Shown here: positions 7,277 through 15,479 of the stretch, piece by piece
Layout: every line of letters starts with the position of its first letter
Position numbering within the stretch: position 1 is the first letter of the stretch
Notes under the pieces: generated by a model
Told to the model about the DNA's origin: nothing
Seen by the model: the letters and a program-made list of their open reading frames with translations, nothing else
Database searches by the model: none
NCBI GenBank assembly: GCA_946614295.1
Contig: CAMOGT010000002.1
Span: forward strand, 1-64,000
DNA: 64,000 nucleotides
From: an uncultured Bacteroidales bacterium
Lineage (GTDB): Bacteria > Bacteroidota > Bacteroidia > Bacteroidales > Paludibacteraceae
Direction: 5' to 3'
Translations under genes and position numbers: made by a program

Positions 7277-8593
7277 GTGAAACCATATAAGGTATTTATA
7301 TTCATAGTCTGTTGTTTTGCAAGTCTGGCGGCGCTGTGCATGGTGCTACCCGGACGCATTGCGCTCGGCGGACACCCACTCCGCTGGCCGACTTTGGCAG
7401 AGGTATTGGGAGAGCCATCAGCTGTCAGCATTCAGCCTTCAGACTCCTCCGATTACTCCGACTCCTCCGATTACTCCGATACCATCCCGACCATGCCGGC
7501 CCCCTCTCTTGAGGAGAGGGCGGGGAGAGAGGTTGCCCTCCCTCCCGTGCAGGTGGACTCGACGACGGACAGCCGAGTGTTCCTGGCATCTTTCTATGCC
7601 TCGCTCGCCGAAGCAGGCGAACGGAGGGTACGGGTACTGCACTACGGCGACAGTCAGATTGAGGAGGACCGTCTGACACAACAGATCCGCGAGGCGCTGC
7701 AGAGCCGTTACGGCGGTTCGGGCGCAGGATTACTGCCTCTGGCACAGACGATCCCGTCGCTGACGGTCAGACAGGAGCTGTACATGAACGGCAGGTTCGT
7801 AACGCCCCAGCAGGGACCGCGGCGGTATATGGTACACGGTTTCAAACGTGACCAGCGCGGTGACGGACTCTACGGACCGATGGGGCAGATGGCGTACCTG
7901 AGCGACTCGCTCGTGAAAGGCAGCGAACAGATCCAAGCCGTCTGCAAGCCGCTGCAGAACAACGGACACTACGACCGATGGCAGGTCTTTGCCGACAGCT
8001 CGGTACACTACTCCACCTCCGGCGACACGGTATTCCTGAGCGGCCGCGGAGGCGTCTATGGGCTCTCGCAGGAGAGCCGGACGGGTGTGATCGTGGATAA
8101 TATACCACTGCGCGGATGTATCGGTACGGTGTTCACGAAGATCGACAGCGCGCAGTTGGCAGACTTTTACAGGGAGCAGAACGTGAAGCTGATTATCATG
8201 CAGTTCGGCGGCAATGCGATCCCGTCCAACAAGAACCCCGGTACGATCTCCGGCATCGTCAAGGGACTCAGGCAACAGGTGCGCTACCTGCGGCAATGCG
8301 CACCGGAGGCTTCGTTCCTCTTTATCGGTCCCAGCGACATGCTGACCCAGGAGAACGGCGAGTGGATCACCTACCCCATGGTACCGTACATGGACCGGTT
8401 GCTGCGTAAGATGGCGATGGAGGAGAATATAGCCTATTTCAGTCTGTACAGGTGGATGGGCGGCAGCGGAAGCATGCTCCATTGGCAGGAGGTAGGATTA
8501 GCCGGTTCGGACGGCGTACACTTCACCCGCGCCGGAGCCCGCAAAGCCGGTAAGGCGGTAGCGGAGTGGATTATGGAAGGAGTTGATAATTGA
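7277..8593 (+). CDS. SGNH/GDSL-type acyl-transfer/esterase protein, membrane-anchored
   Basis: 438 residues from a GTG at 7277, 3 bp after trkH. An N-terminal hydrophobic segment (VFIFIVCCFASLAALCMVL) is a signal anchor. SGNH blocks are visible: LHYGDSQIEEDR (Ser block), IIMQFGGNAI (Asn block) and SDGVHFTRAGARKAG (Asp-His block). With the MBOAT gene next door this fits periplasmic O-acyl transfer to a surface glycan, as in alginate-type O-acetylation; the substrate is not known. A low-complexity region near residues 48-85 is made by three kinds of repeat DNA (7420-7533). Confidence 0.82.
   Translation: MKPYKVFIFIVCCFASLAALCMVLPGRIALGGHPLRWPTLAEVLGEPSAVSIQPSDSSDYSDSSDYSDTIPTMPAPSLEERAGREVALPPVQVDSTTDSRVFLASFYASLAEAGERRVRVLHYGDSQIEEDRLTQQIREALQSRYGGSGAGLLPLAQTIPSLTVRQELYMNGRFVTPQQGPRRYMVHGFKRDQRGDGLYGPMGQMAYLSDSLVKGSEQIQAVCKPLQNNGHYDRWQVFADSSVHYSTSGDTVFLSGRGGVYGLSQESRTGVIVDNIPLRGCIGTVFTKIDSAQLADFYREQNVKLIIMQFGGNAIPSNKNPGTISGIVKGLRQQVRYLRQCAPEASFLFIGPSDMLTQENGEWITYPMVPYMDRLLRKMAMEENIAYFSLYRWMGGSGSMLHWQEVGLAGSDGVHFTRAGARKAGKAVAEWIMEGVDN
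7420..7480. repeat. In-frame repeats: GTCAGCA family followed by 9-bp ACTCCTCCG/ATTACTCCG array
   Basis: First GTCAGCATTCAGCCTTCAG (period 7-8), then four 9-bp units alternating ACTCCTCCG and ATTACTCCG. The array encodes SDSSDYSDSSDYSD in the linker after the signal anchor. Confidence 0.8.
7501..7520. repeat. In-frame CCCTCTC hairpin
   Basis: CCCTCTC/GGAGAGGG stem inside the SGNH gene. Similar CCTCCCC hairpins lie at 29989-30006 (inside the DUF4861 gene) and 44484-44504 (intergenic). Confidence 0.55.
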
Positions 8594-8606
8594 TAGTTGA
8601 CAGTTG
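8581..8606. repeat. Intergenic period-7 repeat, AGTTGAT family
   Basis: Copies of AGTTGAT/AATTGAT/AGTTGAC bridge the SGNH stop and supply the TTG start of the MBOAT gene. Confidence 0.75.
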
Positions 8607-10568
8607 GATTTTTTACATCACATATTTGCTTTTGACGAGAACTCGCCGTTGCTGTTCACCCAGTTCTATTTCTGGGCGTTCTTTGCGTTGGTGTATGCGC
8701 TGTTTGCGCTGATCATGAGCGGACGCAAGGTCACGGATGGCAAACTGCACCTCCGCAACGTCTATCTGTTGTTTGTCAGTTGGTTCTTCTATTACAAGAC
8801 GAGCGGACTGTTCCTGCTTATTCTGGCATTTGTCACTCTCTCCGACTGGATCATCGCAGGGAGAATTAGGAATTCTCAAATTAAAAATTACGAATTACGA
8901 ATTACGAATTGCAAGATCCCCGTAGCAACTCTCCTGCTGTGCGTCTCGGTGGTGATTGATTTGGGGCTACTGGCGTATTTCAAGTACGCGTACTTCTTCA
9001 CGAATGTAATCAACGATTTCTTCGGTACGGACTTTCAGGTCTTCGACATCTTTGCCTACATCGGCAACGGGTTCTCGGAGGCAGGGCGGTTCTCCGTGGA
9101 CACGATTATCCTGCCGGTGGGTATATCGTTCTATATCTTTCAGGTCATTTCCTACACCGCGGATGTCTATCGCAGGCGGATAGAGCCGGTGAAGAACATT
9201 CTTGATTTCGGGTTCTACGTGTCGTTCTTCCCGCAGTTGGTAGCCGGACCTATTGTCCGTGCGGAGGAGTTTATCCCACAGCTCTACAAGCCTTTCCGGC
9301 TGAGCCGCAGGGCGTTCGGCATCGCCGTTTTCTGGATACTGAACGGCTTGGCGAAGAAGATTATCATGTCCGATTATCTGGCGGTGAACCTCATTGACCG
9401 CGTGTTTGACAACCCGCTGCTGTTCTCGGGCTTCGAGAACCTGTTCGCGCTCTTTGCCTACTCGCTGCAGGTCTATGCCGATTTCTCGGGTTACACGGAT
9501 ATAGCGATCGGCATCGCCCTGCTGATGGGTTTCTACCTGCCGATGAACTTCAACAGCCCTTACAAGTCGCAGAACCCGCAGGAGTTCTGGCGGCGGTGGC
9601 ATATGTCGCTCGGGCGGTGGCTCAAGACTTATCTGTATATCCCGCTGGGCGGTAACCGGAAGATCGGTTTCGGTACCTATTTCTGGTTGTCGGTCATTGC
9701 GGTGGTCTCCGCTGCCCTCACCGGCTGGTGGTGGCAGATACTGGTGCCTTTTGGGGTGTTCATGATTGGTGTGGCTGTTGCAGACAGGGTCTTTAAGGGG
9801 GTTAAGGACATTAAGGACATTAGCCCTCGCCGTAAACTTCTCTACTCCAATCTCAACTCCTTTATCACGCAGGTATTAGGCGGTTTGTGGCACGGTGCGA
9901 GCTGGAACTTTATTATCTGGGGCGGTATTAACGGCTTCGGCATGATTGTCAATAAGATCTGGCGGGAAATGAACTGGCACGTGCGGTTTGCGTCCATCAC
10001 AGTGCTGACCTTCGGGCTGGTGGCACTGGATTATAGTTACAGTCTGCCCGTCTGGCGGCTCTTCGCCGTGTGGTCGGCGATTGTGTGGTTCGGTACCGCC
10101 ATCCGCTATGTTTATTGGCTGATTACCATGGATGATATGGGGTCCCCGACGAACGCTAACGGAGCGGTATCGACCATTGCACACCGATTGTCGAACGCGT
10201 GGGCGATCATTCAGACTTTTACATTTATCACCTTCACGCGTCTGTTCTTCCGGAGCAGCAGTAACCTCGACCCCGCGACCGCCAACGAGGTGGCTTGGGC
10301 GACAGCAAAGAACATGGTCAACCAGATCGGCGGTGCATGGAGCAATGCCGTCATTCCCGAGTTTCTGTGGGAGTACCGATGGGTGGTGGCGATGTTCGTA
10401 GCAGGCATGATCATACACTGGTTGCCCACCAACTGGAAACGGCGCTACCGGCTGTGGTTCGCCGCCATGCCGCTTTGGCTCATGGTCATCGCTGTCTGCG
10501 TCGCCATCGTCGTGATCTACCAGTTCGTCTCCGCAGAAATGCAACCTTTCATATATTTCCAATTTTAG
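8604..10568 (+). CDS. MBOAT family membrane O-acyltransferase (AlgI-like)
   Basis: 654 residues from a TTG at 8604 (M-DFLHHIFAFDENSPLLFTQ); no ATG fits better. About ten membrane segments. MBOAT markers are SFYIFQVISY, FFPQLVAGPIVR, FWRRWHMSLGRWLKTYLYIPLGG and LGGLWHGASWNFIIWG (catalytic His). It moves acyl groups across the inner membrane for glycan acylation, and the upstream SGNH protein is the probable partner. Three repeat insertions (8861-8911, 9791-9822, and a palindromic element at 10136-10206) sit in loops; the last adds TNANGAVSTIAHRLSN just before a conserved membrane segment. Confidence 0.9.
   Translation: MDFLHHIFAFDENSPLLFTQFYFWAFFALVYALFALIMSGRKVTDGKLHLRNVYLLFVSWFFYYKTSGLFLLILAFVTLSDWIIAGRIRNSQIKNYELRITNCKIPVATLLLCVSVVIDLGLLAYFKYAYFFTNVINDFFGTDFQVFDIFAYIGNGFSEAGRFSVDTIILPVGISFYIFQVISYTADVYRRRIEPVKNILDFGFYVSFFPQLVAGPIVRAEEFIPQLYKPFRLSRRAFGIAVFWILNGLAKKIIMSDYLAVNLIDRVFDNPLLFSGFENLFALFAYSLQVYADFSGYTDIAIGIALLMGFYLPMNFNSPYKSQNPQEFWRRWHMSLGRWLKTYLYIPLGGNRKIGFGTYFWLSVIAVVSAALTGWWWQILVPFGVFMIGVAVADRVFKGVKDIKDISPRRKLLYSNLNSFITQVLGGLWHGASWNFIIWGGINGFGMIVNKIWREMNWHVRFASITVLTFGLVALDYSYSLPVWRLFAVWSAIVWFGTAIRYVYWLITMDDMGSPTNANGAVSTIAHRLSNAWAIIQTFTFITFTRLFFRSSSNLDPATANEVAWATAKNMVNQIGGAWSNAVIPEFLWEYRWVVAMFVAGMIIHWLPTNWKRRYRLWFAAMPLWLMVIAVCVAIVVIYQFVSAEMQPFIYFQF
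8861..8911. repeat. In-frame period-7 repeat, ATTACGA family
   Basis: Three perfect ATTACGA units plus flanking degenerate copies in the MBOAT gene, encoding NYELRITNCK. The same peptide pattern appears in dxs. Confidence 0.85.
9791..9822. repeat. In-frame 9-bp repeat, TTAAGGACA family
   Basis: Two TTAAGGACA units plus partial copies in the MBOAT gene, encoding GVKDIKDIS. Confidence 0.65.
10136..10206 (-). repeat. Intragenic palindromic element, short form, in MBOAT gene
   Basis: Read on the minus strand, about 39 bases match the dapB element (14812-14925) with one mismatch; the core is GGTGTGCAATGGTCGATACC. Then comes TCGGGGACCCC as in dapB, with the middle part missing. It keeps the MBOAT frame open in the opposite orientation to dapB. 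Confidence 0.85.
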
Positions 10569-10596
10569 ACCGCTGCGCTCAAAGACAAAAGACAGA
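10569..10596. repeat. Intergenic spacer with CTTACAGC-type fragment and AAAGACA repeat
   Basis: GACCGCTGCGCTC (reverse of the AGCGCAGCGGTC family core) followed by AAAGACAAAAGACAG between the MBOAT and coaE genes. Confidence 0.5.
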
Positions 10597-10598
10597 TT

Positions 10599-11216
10599 AT
10601 GCAGATCATCGGAATAACAGGAGGTATAGGCAGTGGCAAGTCCACTATCGCACGCGCACTCGCTGCACGCGGGTATGCCGTCTATGACTGCGACAAAGAA
10701 GCCAAACGGATCATCGTGGAGAACGCCGAGGTACGAAAGGCGATTATCGGGCTGTTAGGCACAGAGGCTTTTACCGCCTCGCCCGAGCATCCGTTCACCG
10801 GCATCTATAACACCGCTTATGTGGCTCAGCGGGTCTTTGCCGAGCCGGAGTTACTGGAGCGGCTGAATCAGATTGTCCACCCGGCGGTCAAAAGAGATAT
10901 CTTAGAGCGCAGCGGTCATAAAGCAACGCCGGTCTTATTCATTGAATCCGCTATCCTGTATGAAGCGGGTTTGGACGGCATCTGCGACAAGATTATTGTA
11001 GTGGACGCGCCGGAGGAAGTACGTATCGCGCGGACTATTGCGCGCGACTATAACGGCGAAGCCACAGATACTAATATCAATAAGGTTCGCGCTCGCATAC
11101 GCGCACAGAAAGCGAGACGCTTTCAGCCGTCAGATATCAGTTGTCAGTTGGTTGTGCAGAACGATGGCAAGGCTTCCATCGACGAGTTAGTAACTAAAAT
11201 CCTGCAAAATCTATAA
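10599..11216 (+). CDS. coaE: Dephospho-CoA kinase
   Basis: 205 residues. Walker A is GITGGIGSGKST (residues 5-16), followed by YDCDKEAKRI (substrate site) and VDAPEEVRIART (lid region). CoaE adds the 3'-phosphate in the last step of coenzyme A synthesis. A short GTCAGCN/GTCAGTT repeat near the 3' end (11127-11151) encodes QPSDISCQLVV. No clear terminator; a promoter for the lipoprotein gene follows. Confidence 0.94.
   Translation: MQIIGITGGIGSGKSTIARALAARGYAVYDCDKEAKRIIVENAEVRKAIIGLLGTEAFTASPEHPFTGIYNTAYVAQRVFAEPELLERLNQIVHPAVKRDILERSGHKATPVLFIESAILYEAGLDGICDKIIVVDAPEEVRIARTIARDYNGEATDTNINKVRARIRAQKARRFQPSDISCQLVVQNDGKASIDELVTKILQNL
11127..11151. repeat. In-frame repeat, GTCAG family, in coaE
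   Basis: AGCCGTCAGATATCAGTTGTC: three CAG-centred units at 7-8 bp spacing, related to the GTCAGCN arrays elsewhere. Confidence 0.6.
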
Positions 11217-11232
11217 AAAATGAAATAAATAC

Positions 11233-11263
11233 TTGCATATTCCAAAAAAATGTAGTATCTTTG
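11233..11263 (+). promoter_or_regulatory. Promoter of lipoprotein gene
   Basis: TTGCATATTCC at 11233, 20 bp, then TATCTTTG at 11256-11263. The leader before the ATG at 11342 is about 70 bases. Confidence 0.8.
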
Positions 11264-11341
11264 CACACGAATCTACGAACTATTAATCACTATATACCAA
11301 TCAAAACACCCCTATTTGTTCACCTATAAAATCAAACTATT

Positions 11342-12112
11342 ATGAAAAAGATTATGATGGCACTGATGTGTCTGGTAAGCCTGATTATGGCAAGTTGTAC
11401 TCCCAACAACCCTTCTGTATCCAACCCGTTGGCAAACACCAAATGGAGCGGCAAAGCATTAGAAACAGAGTTGGTGGCTACTTTCACTGCTGATGAATGC
11501 TATATTCAAGCCTCCGGCTATGCCAATGGAGTAGCTGTAGGAAGCTACAAAACCTCCAACTCGGATATTTTCATTACCATCACTACCACCTCCGGTGATT
11601 TTGACGGACAACTGAACAAAGGAGATATTTTAATTGCCAGCCATAACACAACCGCACAGACAATAAGTCTGGACATTACCCTTTATGGTCAGAAAACAAA
11701 TGTAGTACTAACAAAGTTAGGAGGATCCTCTTCCGGCAACTCTGGCAATTCCGGCAATTCCGGTAATTCCGGCGCAGTTGACGTCACCGCAGAGAACGCA
11801 TTCGGAACTTGGGTATGTACGTATCTGGAGGAGCATTACATGGAGAACGGAAAGATGGAATATGAGGTAGAAAACCAGATATTCATCCGCATGATTCTGA
11901 ATCGGGATTATACGTATCAGTTCTATGCCAACAGCCAAACCGTCACCTACTCCGGTCAGTGGACTCTGAACGGCAAAAGCGCTACGTTTACTTATAGTGG
12001 CAGCGTAGGAAAAGCTACGGTGGAAGAACTGACCGCCAAAAAGCTGAAACTCCGTATCGACGGAAGCAGCAGCTCAGAGTACGAAGTGTACTACTTTGAC
12101 AGACAACAATAA
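11342..12112 (+). CDS. Lipoprotein with two beta-rich domains, lipocalin-like C-terminus
   Basis: 256 residues; lipoprotein signal peptide with lipobox LIMASC (Cys19). The N-terminal domain (about 30-125) and C-terminal domain (about 150-255) are both beta-rich; the latter (FGTWVCTYLEE... YTYQFYANSQTVTYSGQWTL) resembles lipocalin-like domains of Bacteroidales lipoproteins. They are joined by an SGNSGNSGNSGNSG linker written as 9-bp DNA repeats. Function unknown; probably sits in the outer membrane. Has its own promoter and is followed by a second lipoprotein gene after 12 bp. Confidence 0.7.
   Translation: MKKIMMALMCLVSLIMASCTPNNPSVSNPLANTKWSGKALETELVATFTADECYIQASGYANGVAVGSYKTSNSDIFITITTTSGDFDGQLNKGDILIASHNTTAQTISLDITLYGQKTNVVLTKLGGSSSGNSGNSGNSGNSGAVDVTAENAFGTWVCTYLEEHYMENGKMEYEVENQIFIRMILNRDYTYQFYANSQTVTYSGQWTLNGKSATFTYSGSVGKATVEELTAKKLKLRIDGSSSSEYEVYYFDRQQ
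11735..11769. repeat. In-frame 9-bp repeat coding a GNS linker
   Basis: Four units of GGCAATTCC (with variants GGCAACTCT and GGTAATTCC) encode the linker between the two domains of the lipoprotein. Confidence 0.8.
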
Positions 12113-12124
12113 ATATACTTCACT

Positions 12125-12757
12125 ATGAAACGACAACTTTTATTTCTTTTAATCTCTTTATCCACCTGTCTCTTTACAGGTTGCAAGGAGAAGAATCCGG
12201 CAGAGTACTCATCCGGTAATTCATCGTCATCATCCTCAAGCAGCAGCTCGTCCAGCGATGATCGTTATGACATATATGGCACAGACTGCATGAAAATTGT
12301 AGTATCGAATAGTGCCGGTTCCGGGTCAAAATATTCCGCAACAGCCTATTTATGGGTGGATCGTTCCAGCGGCAAAAAAATTCTGTCTCAGTCGCGTTAT
12401 TCTCTGAATATAATCAGTACGACCATTAAGAATAACACCTCTTCCAGCAGTTATGGTTATAGTGTAAGCAAGTACGACTATTATTGCGTGGATTATCCTA
12501 CTGTAGGCTACACGTATCACTATTATTTCAACACGGGCAGCAAAGTTGGTACAGGTGGCAGCAGCTCGTCCAGTAGTTCAGACTCCGATTCGAACAACAA
12601 CACGTCTTCTACATCTATATGTTCGTATTGCAATGGTACCGGAAAATGTAGCCATTGCAATGGTACAGGTTATATCAAACCTGCTCCGTTTGCAGTTACG
12701 TGCTCGTGGTGTCTCAATGGCAAGTGCATGTATTGCAAAGGAAAAGGCTATCGGTAA
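12125..12757 (+). CDS. Lipoprotein with serine-rich spacer and DnaJ-type zinc-finger repeats
   Basis: 210 residues; lipobox FTGC (Cys20), then a poly-Ser stretch, a beta-rich middle part, a second Ser-rich spacer and a C-terminal Cys-rich domain. That domain has four CxxC units: CSYCNGTG, CSHCNGTG, CSWCLNG and CMYCKGKG, the pattern of the DnaJ central zinc finger (CxxCxGxG). In DnaJ it binds Zn and unfolded substrate; here it sits on a surface or periplasmic lipoprotein with no J domain. Function unknown. Confidence 0.65.
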   Translation: MKRQLLFLLISLSTCLFTGCKEKNPAEYSSGNSSSSSSSSSSSSDDRYDIYGTDCMKIVVSNSAGSGSKYSATAYLWVDRSSGKKILSQSRYSLNIISTTIKNNTSSSSYGYSVSKYDYYCVDYPTVGYTYHYYFNTGSKVGTGGSSSSSSSDSDSNNNTSSTSICSYCNGTGKCSHCNGTGYIKPAPFAVTCSWCLNGKCMYCKGKGYR

Positions 12758-12847
12758 CTTTGATCTGAAAGTCTGAACAATGACTATCAACATCTCCCTA
12801 CGGTGAGAAATATCCTTTACAATTAACCCAGAAATAAATATACACTC

Positions 12848-14413
12848 ATGATGAAAAAACTACTTACAATCTTTCTTGCCATGACGGCGTGCGCCGGTGT
12901 GGTTAGTGCAACGGATGATTATCCGAGCGGTCTGCCCGGGCTCTTTTCCATCAACGCGCACGGCGGTAAAGTCCGTTTCTCACAAGGCAACTTGCAGTTC
13001 CTCGCCTCCGTGGGAACAACTGCCCATCCGGACGGAACGACCTCTGCCGGCACATGGAGATTTGCCCCGAACCAATATAACGGTGTGGGCGGTAAAAACC
13101 AGTATATCTCCGAGACTAATTCTGATTGGATAGACCTCTTCGGATGGGGCACAAGCGGGTATGATAACACAGCCAACGACCCTTGCGCACTCAATTTCGT
13201 GCCTTACGCCTCCTCCTACGCAAGCACTGATTGTGACGATACGAATTCTACGGGCTACGGTCCTTCCACCGACCAAGCTTACAGGGGATTGACAGGTGCG
13301 TCTGCGTACTACGACTGGGGAGTCTATAACGCCATCTCCAACAGCAATGCCAATGTAGCTTGGCGGACACTCACGTATGCCGAGTGGTATTACCTGTTGT
13401 TCGGCCGCCCGAATGCAGCGAACTTGCGCTCCCAGGCTACGATCCCGAATATCCACGGTTATGTGCTGCTTCCCGATGACTGGGAACTGCCGGAAGGAAT
13501 GTTGTTTGAGCCTCGCGCCAATGATTGGGAAACCAACACCTATACTGTTTCTCAATGGCGCGTGATGGAGCAGGCAGGCGCAGTCTTTCTGCCCGCTACA
13601 GGAGAACGCGGCGGTACCAGCGGCAGATATGTCAACACGCATGGACTGTATTGGTCGGCTTCCGCATTTAATCCGGGTCGTGCGCAAGTGATCCATTTTG
13701 AGGATACTACTTTGTATTCCAATAGCAGGTATCACCGCTATTATGGTCATGCCGTCCGTCTGGTGAGCGATGTGGACAAGCAGTCCGATCCCTTAGCCAA
13801 GTTCGAGGGATTTGACGTACGCGGCTCCCGAATGGGCGACTGGATATACAATAACGGCGGTTTTCAGAATATCGCCAATCTGACGATAGACGAAACGGAT
13901 ACTATCCTTCATAAATATAACCTGATTCTTGCTGTAGGTGGCAAGGAAGCGTCCTTCACACTGGGAGGCGTACGTTTCAGTTACACGAATTCCGGTGCCA
14001 ACAAGAGCGCTTTCACCACGAACGCCGGAGACATTCGTCCGGGCGGCAAGGATCGCAAAATCATTATTCCAACTTACCCGGGAGACGATATTCTGGTGGC
14101 AGTTGCAGATACAGTGGATTATCCGGGTATGAAGGTACAGGGTTTGGCTTCCGCCACCGTTGACCTGAAAGCGGGAGAGAATATCCTGCACGCTACGGCA
14201 GATTCTATTGTGATTACCACTTCCAATGTAAGCGGATCTGAGGTAAAACCTAAAATCGGTGCTATTCTCTGCATCGCACATAACATCAGCGAAGGATTGT
14301 CCGACTTGGAGGCTCCGCACAAAGCCGAGAAAGTTCTCCGCAATGGTCAGATCCTCATTCTCCGTAGCGGTAAAACTTACACCCTCCAAGGGCAAGAGAT
14401 AATCGTGCCATAA
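12848..14413 (+). CDS. Secreted FISUMP-like protein with C-terminal tail motif
   Basis: 521 residues; signal peptide (KKLLTIFLAMTACAGVVSA). The first 300 residues have the pattern seen in FISUMP/C-type lectin-like domains of Bacteroidota: VRFSQGNLQF, WIDLFGWGTSGYDN, LPDDWELPEG, FLPATGERGG, YWSASAFN, GHAVRLV. The second half is a beta-rich domain with an odd Ser/Thr content. The end, KVLRNGQILILRSGKTYTLQ, is the tail shared with four other proteins in this window, suggesting common secretion or anchoring. Two ATGs at 12848 and 12851 both fit. Confidence 0.72.
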   Translation: MMKKLLTIFLAMTACAGVVSATDDYPSGLPGLFSINAHGGKVRFSQGNLQFLASVGTTAHPDGTTSAGTWRFAPNQYNGVGGKNQYISETNSDWIDLFGWGTSGYDNTANDPCALNFVPYASSYASTDCDDTNSTGYGPSTDQAYRGLTGASAYYDWGVYNAISNSNANVAWRTLTYAEWYYLLFGRPNAANLRSQATIPNIHGYVLLPDDWELPEGMLFEPRANDWETNTYTVSQWRVMEQAGAVFLPATGERGGTSGRYVNTHGLYWSASAFNPGRAQVIHFEDTTLYSNSRYHRYYGHAVRLVSDVDKQSDPLAKFEGFDVRGSRMGDWIYNNGGFQNIANLTIDETDTILHKYNLILAVGGKEASFTLGGVRFSYTNSGANKSAFTTNAGDIRPGGKDRKIIIPTYPGDDILVAVADTVDYPGMKVQGLASATVDLKAGENILHATADSIVITTSNVSGSEVKPKIGAILCIAHNISEGLSDLEAPHKAEKVLRNGQILILRSGKTYTLQGQEIIVP

Positions 14414-14488
14414 TATCAAGAGGGGGAATAAAGCGACTGAATATGTGGAAAAATTGACGGAAATAGGACTTTCTGACAAAAAGAATGG

Positions 14489-14504
14489 CATACACTTGTG
14501 TATG
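14489..14504. promoter_or_regulatory. Perfect dyad overlapping the dapB promoter
   Basis: CATACAC TT GTGTATG; the right arm overlaps the TTG and extended box of the promoter. A matching dyad lies at the typA promoter (56934-56951). Confidence 0.55.
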
Positions 14505-14526
14505 TCATTTATTTTTTGTACCTTTG
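14496..14526 (+). promoter_or_regulatory. Promoter of dapB
   Basis: TTGTGTATGTC at 14496, 20 bp to TACCTTTG at 14519-14526, then CCGATTTT. Confidence 0.85.
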
Positions 14527-14583
14527 TAGCCGATTTTGTGCGCACGCATAATAGCGCACACGTACATATACATATAAGGAAAC

Positions 14584-15327
14584 ATGAAAATAGCTATTAT
14601 CGGATACGGCAAAATGGGCCACATGATCAAGGAGATTGCCCTGGAGCGCGGACATGAGATCGTCGCAACTATTGATGCCGGCGACACTTTCGACCTGAAG
14701 GGTGCGGATGTGGCGATCGAGTTCACTACCCCGGCAACGGCGGAGGAGAATATACGCAAGGCTTGGGCGCAAGGTGTGCCGGTTGTCTCCGGTACTACAG
14801 GGTGGGACATCGCGTTCGGCAATCGGTGTGCAATGGTCGATACCGCTCCGCTCAATCGACAGGCAACCGATGCCTCCGCTCTCCCCAAAAATTGGAAATT
14901 TTCGGGGACCCCTAATAAAGTTGTAGTCCGTAATGAAGAGGGCAAAGTGATGCTCGTATGGAGCAGTAACTACTCCGTGGGCGTGAATATATTCTTTGAA
15001 CTGAACAAGTTTCTGGCGGAGAAGATAAGGAAGGGAGGTTATACGCCGAGCATCAAAGAGATTCATCATATCCATAAACTGGACAAGCCGAGCGGCACTG
15101 CAAAGACGCTCGCGGAGCAAATCTCCGCTATGTACGAAGGACGGATGGACGATGTACGAAGGGAAGTGCCAATCGAGAGTATCCGCGAGGGTGAAGTACC
15201 CGGGACGCATGAGGTAACATGGGACAGCGAGGAAGACACCATCGTCATTACGCACATCGCCAAGGGGCGCAGGGGCTTTGCCTTAGGAGCCGTACTCGCA
15301 GCAGAGGAGATAGTGGGTGAGCAGTAG
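14584..15327 (+). CDS. dapB: 4-hydroxy-tetrahydrodipicolinate reductase with in-frame insertion
   Basis: 247 residues. NAD(P)-binding GYGKMG (residues 7-12), VSGTTGW, SNYSVGVNIFF, EIHHIHKLDKPSGTA (catalytic region) and RRGFALGAVLAAE mark DapB, which makes tetrahydrodipicolinate for lysine and diaminopimelate. Between GTTGW and the WSSNYS block, where typical DapB has about 23 residues, this protein has about 54. The extra part is encoded by a palindromic repeat element (14812-14925). It lies at a surface loop before the conserved core, so activity is likely kept. Own promoter upstream. Confidence 0.93.
   Translation: MKIAIIGYGKMGHMIKEIALERGHEIVATIDAGDTFDLKGADVAIEFTTPATAEENIRKAWAQGVPVVSGTTGWDIAFGNRCAMVDTAPLNRQATDASALPKNWKFSGTPNKVVVRNEEGKVMLVWSSNYSVGVNIFFELNKFLAEKIRKGGYTPSIKEIHHIHKLDKPSGTAKTLAEQISAMYEGRMDDVRREVPIESIREGEVPGTHEVTWDSEEDTIVITHIAKGRRGFALGAVLAAEEIVGEQ
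14812..14925 (+). repeat. Intragenic palindromic element, long form, in dapB
   Basis: About 110 bp inserted in frame. First part has the core GGTGTGCAATGGTCGATACC, and GGCAATCGG pairs imperfectly with CCGATGCC about 50 bp later. Second part is a hairpin, CTCCCC...AAAATTTCGGGGA (imperfect), ending in GACCCC. Related copies: 10136-10206 (inverted) and 51286-51364. The excess length of DapB matches the element length. Exact ends uncertain by about 10 bp. Confidence 0.85.
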
Positions 15328-15378
15328 CGACGGCAGAGGGCATTACCTGCAGATTGACAGGACATAGTACCGATAACC

Positions 15379-15410
15379 ACTAAAAATCACTAAGAATCAC
15401 TAAGAACAAC
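15379..15410. repeat. Intergenic 10-bp repeat AATCACTAAG
   Basis: Tandem AATCACTAAG copies with flanking partial units in the dapB-lepB spacer. Confidence 0.6.
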
Positions 15411-15428
15411 TAACGATTCAAATCCTCT

Positions 15429-15453
15429 GTATTATATACGTAGTATATAATAC
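15429..15453. promoter_or_regulatory. Perfect inverted repeat upstream of lepB
   Basis: Eleven-base arms GTATTATATAC / GTATATAATAC separated by GTA, 27 bp before the lepB ATG. AT-rich hairpin or operator; no T tract that would make it a terminator. Confidence 0.55.
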
Positions 15454-15479
15454 TATAAGAAAAGAGCAAAATTAGAAAA

